DNA from: Ruminococcus sp.
GTDB lineage: Bacteria > Bacillota > Clostridia > Oscillospirales > Ruminococcaceae
Reading direction: 5' to 3'
Assembly (NCBI GenBank): GCA_024403995.1
Contig: JAKSQT010000007.1
Location: forward strand, 1 to 61,703
Length of the DNA: 61,703 bases
The translations under genes and the position numbers were made by a program. The notes below the pieces were generated by a model, which made no database searches, was not told the DNA's origin, and saw nothing but the letters and a program-made list of their open reading frames with translations. Below are positions 1 through 6,876 of the stretch, piece by piece (within the stretch, counting starts at the first letter, position 1; every line of letters begins with the position of its first letter).

Positions 1-2
1 TG

Positions 3-653
3 GAAATTCAGGAGCATCAGCAGACAGAGGATGATATATATCGGACGATGTTTGCTGATTATCCCGATAAGGTCGTATGCGATTATGACGAATACGGACA
101 GTCCAAGCTTTTTGTAGAGACCAGACTGAAAACGCATTCCACAAGAAGAACACTTCCGCTGATTCCTCATATTAAAGAGATGCTTCTTGAAAAGAAGGAT
201 ATGGACAAGCGCTATAAGAAACTCTGTGGTAAAGAATACAATACGGAGTTTGAGGGCTTTGTGTGCTGTGATCCCTATGGAAAGCTCATCAGTCCGAACA
301 CGGTCACTCACGATTTTCATCAGGTGATCAAGAAGAACGGATTGAAGATGCTTCGCTTTCATGATCTGAGACATAGCTGTGCAAGTCTTTTGCTTGCAAA
401 TGATATTCCGATGAAGTCAATTCAGGAATGGCTCGGTCATGCGACATTTAATATCACAGCGAACCTTTATAGCCATTTGGAGTATCATGCTAAGGTCACT
501 TCGGCTGAAACCATTGCAAGGGTTCTTAGCGGAAAAAAAGATGCTCCCACCGACATAAAAGAGACTGCGTCGGAAGAAGCAACCAAGAAGTCAAACAGCA
601 GAAAAAAGAAGAAAGATACCTCTGCGGACAAGTCACAGCCCGCAGCCGTGTAA
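3..653 (+). CDS. Tyrosine recombinase (integrase), C-terminal part, 5' end outside window
   Basis: The frame is open from base 3, so this is the 3' portion of a larger gene. The visible part covers the second half of the phage-integrase catalytic domain: a beta-hairpin segment (KTHSTRRTLPL), the H-x-x-R box (FHDLRHS), the GH box (WLGHATF) and the nucleophile tyrosine in NLYSH. The first catalytic arginine must lie upstream. The last 40 or so residues are a Lys/Glu-rich tail. The family (Tn916/phage type) cuts and rejoins att sites; a gene with this layout usually sits at the very end of an integrative element. Three short direct repeats follow it at 716-747. I am sure of the family; the type of element cannot be told from here. 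Confidence 0.93.
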   Translation, partial: EIQEHQQTEDDIYRTMFADYPDKVVCDYDEYGQSKLFVETRLKTHSTRRTLPLIPHIKEMLLEKKDMDKRYKKLCGKEYNTEFEGFVCCDPYGKLISPNTVTHDFHQVIKKNGLKMLRFHDLRHSCASLLLANDIPMKSIQEWLGHATFNITANLYSHLEYHAKVTSAETIARVLSGKKDAPTDIKETASEEATKKSNSRKKKKDTSADKSQPAAV

Positions 654-715
654 TTATATAATATACTGTGACAAAACCGAGGACGAAATAGAAAGAATCG
701 AAAAAGAGCGATTTT

Positions 716-747
716 GGTAGAAAAAAAGGTAGAAATTTCTGGTAGAA
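716..747. repeat. Three direct GGTAGAA repeats downstream of integrase
   Basis: GGTAGAA occurs at 716-722, 728-734 and 741-747, with 12- and 13-bp periodicity, about 60 bp after the integrase stop. Evenly spaced short direct repeats near an integrase end are what arm-type binding sites look like. The role is inferred. Confidence 0.5.
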
Positions 748-834
748 GTCAATTATATGATTTCACGGGAGTTTCGCAAAAGCCGTAATACCGAAAGAAA
801 AAGCATATAAAACGAAAAAGTTCATATAATGCGC

Positions 835-863
835 TGGACTTTGAGCCGATTTTATGCTATACT
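835..863 (+). promoter_or_regulatory. SigA-type promoter for the small membrane protein gene
   Basis: -35 TGGACT at 835-840, 17-bp spacer, and an extended -10 TGcTATACT at 855-863. It ends about 30 bp before the start codon at 895. Confidence 0.6.
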
Positions 864-894
864 AATGCTATCAACATTCAAAGGAGCTTGCTAT

Positions 895-1110
895 ATGTTT
901 GACCTCAAAAAAGAAACTTTCAAAAAGAATCTGTTTCTCACCCTGCAAATTATTTTCACCATACTAACGCTTGTCGCCTGCGGACTGCTCTGGTTCGATG
1001 TTATTTCAAATCCCGGGCTGTGTGTCATTATGATGCTGGTCACCCTCATATTCAGCGCACTCTATCGCAACAGCAAAAAAGCCATTGAAGAAAATACTGA
1101 GGACAAATAA
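895..1110 (+). CDS. Small two-helix membrane protein, unknown function
   Basis: 71 residues. I chose the ATG at 895 because AAAGGAG (880-886) sits at the right distance; a longer reading from 829 would overlap the promoter. The protein has a charged N-terminus (FDLKKETFKKN), two hydrophobic stretches of about 20 residues joined by a short turn (roughly residues 13-33 and 38-58), and a charged C-terminal tail (RNSKKAIEENTEDK). This suggests a helical hairpin in the membrane. I do not recognise a family. It stands alone between the integrase and an oppositely oriented peptidase, so it may be either element cargo or chromosomal. Confidence 0.6.
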   Translation: MFDLKKETFKKNLFLTLQIIFTILTLVACGLLWFDVISNPGLCVIMMLVTLIFSALYRNSKKAIEENTEDK

Positions 1111-1315
1111 AATCGGGATGCGAAACTGTTATTTTACTCCTAATGAAATCGCGTACAGGAACTTTGCATTTCATCAATTCTCAGCCGCGCAGCATTACGT
1201 AATTTGATGAAGTGCGGAAAAAATGCTGTCCCAGGGAGTCCGTGTATCTGCCGAGGACAAAATCCCCCTTAGGCTTCACACGTTTTTCGTGTGTCTGCTC
1301 TATACGTTTACAGTG

Positions 1316-1345
1316 AAAAAAGGAGCGATTTTTAGTCGCTCCTTT
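1316..1345 (-). terminator. Terminator of the M24 peptidase gene
   Basis: A 10-bp perfect stem, AAAGGAGCGA (1319-1328) with TCGCTCCTTT (1336-1345). Read on the minus strand it is followed by a run of T, so it ends transcripts from the peptidase gene. A second small hairpin (CACACG/CGTGTG, 1277-1293) lies beside it. Confidence 0.75.
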
Positions 1346-1384
1346 AACTTTGTAAAAGGGAAATTAGACATATAAAAAACGAAC

Positions 1385-2110
1385 TTACAATTCAATCAGT
1401 TTTCCGTTTGAAAAATAATATATATTTTCCTTTTTGTATCCGTATTTGGAATCAGGAATCGAAATGTGCGGTTCAAATGTGAAATAATCAACAGACGACA
1501 ATAACAAATGATTTTCCTTTTCAATATAGACTCGTTCATCCTTATTCTTTACAATGGAATGCCCAAGATTGCCCATAAAGTCAAGGTTCAGAAAGCCATG
1601 CTCAATGATAAATTGATTGATATGCAGATAGAGTTCTTCAAATGTGGTTTCAGGCGTTACAAATGCAAGCATTTCCTGATGTAACCGTTCTTCCATAAGC
1701 AGACCGTTCCGCCATTCATCGTTTTGAATCTGCTCTATGCAGTCAACAGTCTTTCCGTTTTCCATAACAAGGGTTCGGGCATAGTCACCCCAGATGTGTT
1801 GCTTCTGAGGACTCAGGTCAATCGTAATGATATCATTTTCCATGATTATTCTATCTGATGTAACATATTCTCGTCCTGAAACGGAAATCGTTGTTTCATC
1901 TCCTGAAAAAATAAATGCTCCGATATCCCAGTACCAAAATGAATCCGCCCCTAATTCCAGTAATTTCTTTTCGCAAATGTCACGAACTTCAAGCAAAGTC
2001 ATTCCTGCATGGATCGTTTTTCTTACATATTCGATTGTTTGCTTTGCAATTTTTTGTACTTCAAAATATCCCATACTTTTCACTTTCATAAATTCATGTT
2101 TGAAACTCAC
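1385..2110 (-). CDS. M24 family metallopeptidase (Xaa-Pro aminopeptidase-like)
   Basis: 241 residues, only the pita-bread catalytic domain without the N-terminal domain of full Xaa-Pro peptidases. Candidate dimetal ligands are visible in family order: Asp in TIDLSP, Asp in WGDYART, His in LGHSI, Glu in FTFEPH and Glu in KKENIYYF. The family hydrolyses N-terminal Xaa-Pro or Met bonds, or lacks peptidase activity in some members (creatinase type); I cannot tell the substrate. The longest reading begins with GTG at 2110, but its ribosome site is weak; ATG codons at residues 8 and 13 are alternatives. It is a single gene with its own terminator, transcribed away from the redox operon. Confidence 0.8.
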   Translation of the reverse strand: MSFKHEFMKVKSMGYFEVQKIAKQTIEYVRKTIHAGMTLLEVRDICEKKLLELGADSFWYWDIGAFIFSGDETTISVSGREYVTSDRIIMENDIITIDLSPQKQHIWGDYARTLVMENGKTVDCIEQIQNDEWRNGLLMEERLHQEMLAFVTPETTFEELYLHINQFIIEHGFLNLDFMGNLGHSIVKNKDERVYIEKENHLLLSSVDYFTFEPHISIPDSKYGYKKENIYYFSNGKLIEL

Positions 2111-2545
2111 TTAAATCCCGATTTTAGCAAGTATGTGAATCAGATACACTCACATCAACAGGATACCACTTTTCCAGAATACGCAAACTCGTGTGTGTGA
2201 GGCTGATATCTTCACACAAACAGTATACCATCTTTCCCCAGAAAAAGCAAGCCCTGCTTGTAAACGGTGACCTTGCGTCTTTACGAATTTTGTATGCAAG
2301 ATATAGATTTCAGGAAGCTCATTCTCATCTCCGTATTCTTCAACGGACTGTCAATCTGTCCAAAACAGCATGGTGAAGTTTGTAGTGTTCGCCGAAATTT
2401 CTATCAGACTATTGACTTAGAGTGAGCTGAAAGTTGTATAATAGTAAAAGGTATACTTAGATGTGTACGCGGACATGAATGTGCGAAAAGCATATATTCT
2501 GACTCCGCAGCTGATATCCAATTTTCTGATTCAGGAGGAACCACA
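2111..2545. other. Intergenic region, divergent promoters
   Basis: 435 bp with no credible gene. On the minus strand a TATACT at 2222-2227 has a poor -35 (TTGCTT, 2245-2250) 17 bp away and may serve the M24 gene. On the plus strand the 19-bp-spaced promoter at 2412-2442 serves the redox operon. I see nothing recognisable in 2260-2400; it could be decayed coding DNA. Confidence 0.4.
2412..2442 (+). promoter_or_regulatory. Promoter with 19-bp spacer and dyad, MerR-type
   Basis: -35 TTGACT (2412-2417) and a perfect -10 TATAAT (2437-2442) are separated by 19 bp, two more than optimal. The spacer holds an imperfect dyad (ACTTaGAGTG / AGCTgAAAGT, 2416-2435). Overlong spacers with a centred dyad are the hallmark of promoters activated by MerR-family regulators, which untwist the DNA. 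No MerR gene is seen in this window. Confidence 0.6.
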
Positions 2546-3064
2546 ATGGAAGCAATCAACAATCTTATCACCAGAAGAAGTGTCAGACAGTTCAAGGCAG
2601 AACCCGTGCCGAAGGAAATCCTTGAAAAGATCATCGAAGCAGGCACCTATGCACCGACAGGCATGAACTGGCAGTCACCGATCATTATTGCCGTCACTAA
2701 CAAGGAACTGCGCGACCGCATCTCTGCATGGAATGCAAAGATCATCGGCGGCGGTTCTGATCCGTTTTACGGTGCGCCGACTGTTCTGATCGTACTTGCG
2801 GACAAATCAAAACCGACATATCTCTATGACGGCAGTCTGGTCATGGGCAATCTGATGAATGCCGCACACGCATACGGCATTGCAAGCTGCTGGATCCATC
2901 GCGCAAAAGAAGAATTTGAATCCGAGGAGGGCAAGGCACTCCTCAAAGAACTCGGCATTTCGGGAGACTATGAGGGCATCGGACACTGCATTCTAGGCTA
3001 TGCCGACTGTGCGGAAATTCCTGCCCGTCCGCGAAAGGAAAACTATGTTTTCTGGGCAGAATAA
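2546..3064 (+). CDS. Nitroreductase family protein (FMN-dependent)
   Basis: 172 residues, a compact nitroreductase fold. The family signature begins at residue 9 with RRSVRQF (FMN phosphate contact) and continues with AGTYAPTGMNWQ; the C-terminal region has the usual CILGYAD strand followed by a basic PRPRKENY. The start has a strong ribosome site (AGGAGG, 2536-2541). Such enzymes reduce nitro compounds, quinones or enones with NAD(P)H. It is first in a four-gene operon of oxidoreductases and shares a junction with the next gene, whose start lies inside its 3' end. A detoxification role under the MerR-type promoter is inferred, not shown. Confidence 0.88.
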   Translation: MEAINNLITRRSVRQFKAEPVPKEILEKIIEAGTYAPTGMNWQSPIIIAVTNKELRDRISAWNAKIIGGGSDPFYGAPTVLIVLADKSKPTYLYDGSLVMGNLMNAAHAYGIASCWIHRAKEEFESEEGKALLKELGISGDYEGIGHCILGYADCAEIPARPRKENYVFWAE

Positions 3065-3845
3065 AAAAGAACAGATCATCATTGACGCACATATGCATCT
3101 GCCCGTTTATGAGGGTGCGGTGCTGTTAGAGGAAAAAAAAGAAAAACTGCTGCAAAAGCTGAAACAGAACAAAATTGCAAAATGTGTCGTGATCTCGGAT
3201 TCCACGCTTGAAAGCGAGATCGGCAGTATGGATGACTGTGCAGAATTATTCGCGCATACAAATCAAGTATCAGTTGTCGGAGGAATCAGCCCGTTCATTG
3301 CCTTTGCGCAGCAGTTTCTCAAATTAAAGGATTACATTGCACAAAAGAAACTTGTCGGAATCAAGCTGTTCCCCGGCTTTGAGGAATACAATTTATCGGA
3401 TAACAGCTTGCAGCCGATATATGAATTTGCAGAAAATGCGAATATACCGGTGTTATTCCATTCAGGCTGGGAAAACAGTCAATATGCAGCTTGGGAAGAT
3501 GCAGCCAAAGTATTGGAACAATATCCGAAGCTGAAACTGGTATGCTGTCATTGCTTTTATCCGAAAATTTCTGACTGCTTGAAACTGACTTCATACCCGA
3601 ATATGTTCTTTGAATTGTCATCTGTTGCTGATGATCTGTCTGTATTTGACAGGATCAAAAAAGACATTGTGAATCTGATAAAGACTGCTCCGGACAGAGT
3701 GATATTCGGTTCGGATTACGGAAGCTGCAATCTGGAGCAGCACATTCAGGCAATCGCAGAACTGGAATTGGATGCAGATATTTCGGATAAAGTTTTTTAT
3801 CAGAATGCAATGAAACTCTATCAACTGAAAGAAGAAGAATTATGA
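3045..3845 (+). CDS. Amidohydrolase family metal-dependent hydrolase
   Basis: 266 residues from the ATG at 3045, preceded by AAAGGA; the start overlaps the nitroreductase end by 20 bp. The metal-site signature is clear: DAHMHL near residue 15 (H-x-H), GIKLFPG, LFHSGW (third His), LVCCHCF (fourth His) and a C-terminal FGSDYG aspartate. This matches the amidohydrolase_2 / TIM-barrel group that includes decarboxylases and lactonases. The substrate is not predictable. It ends in ATGA, overlapping the next start by 4 bp, so translation is probably coupled. Confidence 0.85.
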   Translation: MFSGQNKKEQIIIDAHMHLPVYEGAVLLEEKKEKLLQKLKQNKIAKCVVISDSTLESEIGSMDDCAELFAHTNQVSVVGGISPFIAFAQQFLKLKDYIAQKKLVGIKLFPGFEEYNLSDNSLQPIYEFAENANIPVLFHSGWENSQYAAWEDAAKVLEQYPKLKLVCCHCFYPKISDCLKLTSYPNMFFELSSVADDLSVFDRIKKDIVNLIKTAPDRVIFGSDYGSCNLEQHIQAIAELELDADISDKVFYQNAMKLYQLKEEEL

Positions 3846-4771
3846 AAATGATCAATATTGCAAACGGTCCGCAGAATGTCTCCGCGATCGTTCAGGAATG
3901 CATGAGAATGCCCGCACTCTCCAAGGAGGATGCGGCAAAGGTCATCCGCACGGCATTTGACTGCGGCATCAATTTCTTTGACCACGCAACCTGCTATGGT
4001 GAGAACGGTGAAGCAGAAACTCGCTTCTGCGAAGCGTTTCCGCTGAGCGGTATCAAACGTGAGGATATTATCATTCAGAGCAAATGCGGACTTTGCTTCG
4101 ACCGCAACGAATTTGACTGGACAAAGGAAAACATCCTTTCCAGCGTGGATGACAGTCTCCGCAGACTCGGCATTGACTATCTGGATACACTTCTGCTGCA
4201 CCGCCCTGATCTGCTCTTTGATCCTGAGGAGGTCGCAGAGGCTTTTTCTGCACTCGAACAAGCCGGAAAAGTTCATTTCTTCGGTGTCAGCAACCTGATG
4301 CCAATGCAGATCGAACTGCTCAAAAAATATGTCAAGCAGCCGCTGATCATCAATCAGGTACAGTTTTCTCTGGAACAATCGCAGCTCATCGACCAGTCAC
4401 TTTACATGAACAACAAAACCACGGAGCTGTCTGTCAACCGTGACGGAAGTGCTCTCGATTACTGTCGCTTGAACGATATGACTGTACAGGCTTGGTCACC
4501 GCTGCAATTCGGTATGTTTGGCGGTACATTCATCGACAACCCAAAATTCCCTGAACTCAACAAAGCACTCGAAGAAATCGCAGAACGAGAGGGCGTTACA
4601 AAGGCGGCTGTGGCGATCGCATGGATCCTGCGCCATCCTGCCCGAATGCAGGCGATCATCGGTACAATGAACCCTGCACACATCAAAGATATCTGCGTTG
4701 CTGCGGATGTGACACTTTCGCATCATGACTGGTATGCCCTCTATCTTGCATCCGGAAAATTCCTGCCGTAA
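3842..4771 (+). CDS. Aldo/keto reductase
   Basis: 309 residues, single-domain AKR barrel. Catalytic tetrad candidates are in order: Asp in NFFDHA, Tyr in TCYGENG, Lys in QSKCGL, and His in LLLHRPD. GVSNLMP and NQVQFS are the usual barrel motifs and IIGTMNP is the C-terminal cofactor-phosphate region. It resembles the YdhF-type group of NADPH-dependent reductases. It overlaps the upstream amidohydrolase by 4 bp and is followed after 33 bp by the fusion gene. The substrate is probably a reactive aldehyde or ketone, by family. Confidence 0.9.
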   Translation: MKMINIANGPQNVSAIVQECMRMPALSKEDAAKVIRTAFDCGINFFDHATCYGENGEAETRFCEAFPLSGIKREDIIIQSKCGLCFDRNEFDWTKENILSSVDDSLRRLGIDYLDTLLLHRPDLLFDPEEVAEAFSALEQAGKVHFFGVSNLMPMQIELLKKYVKQPLIINQVQFSLEQSQLIDQSLYMNNKTTELSVNRDGSALDYCRLNDMTVQAWSPLQFGMFGGTFIDNPKFPELNKALEEIAEREGVTKAAVAIAWILRHPARMQAIIGTMNPAHIKDICVAADVTLSHHDWYALYLASGKFLP

Positions 4772-4804
4772 GCGCAGACATCGTTACCACAGGAGGTATC
4801 ACGA

Positions 4805-6646
4805 ATGATCGGAGATTATAACCGCAATCAGCCTGTAAAATGGGGTGTACTGGGCACTGCAGGCATCGCAGCAGGCTGTACGATCCCCGGTATGCAGAAA
4901 GCCGAAAACTGCGAACTCTACGCGATCGCTGGCAGAAGCATCGAAAAGGCAGAGTCCTTCAAAAAACGGTTCGGATTTCAAAAAGCATATCAAGGCTATG
5001 ACGCGCTGCTGGCGGATCGTGAGGTCGAAGCGGTCTATATTCCGCTGCCAAACGATCTCCACTATGAATGGGTCATAAAAGCACTAAAAGCACACAAACA
5101 CGTTCTTTGTGAAAAGCCGATCGCTATGAATGAATCCGAACTGCGCCGAATGTTCCATACCGCTAAGGAAAACGGCGTCATTCTGATGGAAGCGTTTGCG
5201 TACTTGCACAGTCCGTTTATCAGCCGTCTGAAATCGGTCATCGCAGACGGTGAGATCGGTCAGATAGACTATATCGACACCGCGTTCCTGACACAGGGAT
5301 ACTCATCGGATTTCCGCTTGCATAAGGAACAAGGCGGCGGCATCTACGATGTCGGCTGCTACTGCACATCCATGATTCTTTCCCTCATAGATGCACCGAT
5401 ACAATATATCAAAGCCGATGCAGAACTTGATCATACCGGTGTCGATCATATGGCATCGGTAATGATCGGATTTGCAGACGGTTCAAGAGCATCTTTCCAT
5501 GCAGGCATGAATCTCGGCACCGATACCTGCGACAGATATGACCGACTGTTTATTCACGGCTCAAACGGATATATCCGTTCCGACGTTGAATATAACGAAG
5601 AAGGTACGCTGTCGTTTGACGTTACCGTGAAAAACGAACACGGTGAACGCATCACCCGAACGGAAACAGTCACGGCAGGCTCCAATTATGCGTTGGAACT
5701 TGAACAGATGAACGCCTGTATCCGTGGCAAAGCACAGCCGCATATCACGGAAGAGTTTTCCATCAAAAATATGCGTCTGCTGGACCGCATTCTCGATGCG
5801 GCAGGTTATACCGAATCACGCAGAGAATTTATCCTGTCAAACGGTGTGGCAATTCCTGCGGTCGGTTTCGGTTCTTACCGCTCCACAGAGAACGGTTCGC
5901 AGACGATTACCGACGCACTCTCTGTCGGATACCGTTATATTGATACGGCAGCATTCTACCAAAACGAAGAAGAAATCGGGAAAGCCATCGCAGAATCCGG
6001 CATTCCGCGTGAAGAACTGTTCCTTTGCAGCAAAGTTTGGCCGACTGATCTTGGATATGAGAATACTCTCACAGCGGTTGCGGAATCCTGCAAAAAACTG
6101 CGGACGGATTATCTGGACATGTATCTGATCCATTGGCCGAAATGCAATGCAGACGATACAGATTGGCTGGAAAAAGTTCAGCAGTCATGGAAAGCAATGG
6201 AAGAACTCTATGTACAGGGCAAAATACGCGTGATCGGTGTGTCAAACTTCCTTCCGCACCATCTCCGACCGCTCCTTGATACTGCAACCATCCGTCCGTT
6301 TGTCGATCAGCTCGAACTGCACGTCGGATATATGCAGGAATATGCGCTTTCCTATCTCAAAGAAAACGGCATTTTGCCGCAGGCATGGAGTCCGCTCGGC
6401 AGAGCAAGACTGCTGAACGATTCGGAAATTACAAAGATTGCAGCGAAATATGACTGTACCAACGCGCAACTGCTCCTGAGATATCTCAATCAGCGCGGTA
6501 TTTCCGTGATTCCCAAATCCTCATCCAGAGAAAGAATGCTGGAAAACCTCGATATCTTCCGATTCATGATTTCTTCGGACGATATGTCGTACCTTTCCTG
6601 CCTGTCAGAACGTGGCTGGTCAGGTGAGCATCCGGACATCAAATAA
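4805..6646 (+). CDS. Fusion: Gfo/Idh/MocA oxidoreductase + aldo/keto reductase
   Basis: 613 residues in one uninterrupted frame with a strong ribosome site (AGGAGGT, 4791-4797). Residues 1 to about 335 are a Gfo/Idh/MocA dehydrogenase: Rossmann start GVLGTAGIA, the strand YIPLPNDLHYEW, the EKP motif (CEKPIAMN), and GGGIYDVGCY in the substrate domain. Residues about 340-613 are a complete AKR: FGSYRS, Asp in YIDTAAFY with Tyr, Lys in CSKVWP, His in LIHWPK, GVSNF, and IPKSS at the cofactor end. Both halves look catalytically intact. The two families normally occur as separate proteins, so this is an unusual bifunctional oxidoreductase. A two-step conversion on one sugar-like substrate is an inference. 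Confidence 0.9.
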   Translation: MIGDYNRNQPVKWGVLGTAGIAAGCTIPGMQKAENCELYAIAGRSIEKAESFKKRFGFQKAYQGYDALLADREVEAVYIPLPNDLHYEWVIKALKAHKHVLCEKPIAMNESELRRMFHTAKENGVILMEAFAYLHSPFISRLKSVIADGEIGQIDYIDTAFLTQGYSSDFRLHKEQGGGIYDVGCYCTSMILSLIDAPIQYIKADAELDHTGVDHMASVMIGFADGSRASFHAGMNLGTDTCDRYDRLFIHGSNGYIRSDVEYNEEGTLSFDVTVKNEHGERITRTETVTAGSNYALELEQMNACIRGKAQPHITEEFSIKNMRLLDRILDAAGYTESRREFILSNGVAIPAVGFGSYRSTENGSQTITDALSVGYRYIDTAAFYQNEEEIGKAIAESGIPREELFLCSKVWPTDLGYENTLTAVAESCKKLRTDYLDMYLIHWPKCNADDTDWLEKVQQSWKAMEELYVQGKIRVIGVSNFLPHHLRPLLDTATIRPFVDQLELHVGYMQEYALSYLKENGILPQAWSPLGRARLLNDSEITKIAAKYDCTNAQLLLRYLNQRGISVIPKSSSRERMLENLDIFRFMISSDDMSYLSCLSERGWSGEHPDIK

Positions 6647-6677
6647 GCACACATTCCTCTGCCAGTCTTATCAAACG

Positions 6678-6708
6678 AAAACGCTGTCCATTGATCGGAC
6701 AGCGTTTT
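6678..6708 (+). terminator. Terminator of the redox operon
   Basis: A 12-bp perfect stem, AAAACGCTGTCC with GGACAGCGTTTT, and a 7-nt loop, starting 32 bp after the fusion gene stop. Confidence 0.85.
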
Positions 6709-6774
6709 CCATGTCGACTGATTCTACTTTATTATTCATTTTTCCTTTTTCTTGAAGAAAATATAAAAAAACGC

Positions 6775-6803
6775 TTTACTTTTCATAAGAAATATGTTAT
6801 AAT
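6775..6803 (+). promoter_or_regulatory. Promoter of GH9 gene
   Basis: -35 TTTACT (6775-6780), 17-bp spacer, extended -10 TGtTATAAT (6795-6803). The leader to the ATG at 6877 is about 65 nt. Confidence 0.65.
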
Positions 6804-6876
6804 TACAAACAGCGGGATTGCTTCGGGATTTTATGACAGCAAGACTGCGTACATTTTTGAAAGTGAGGGTTATGGA

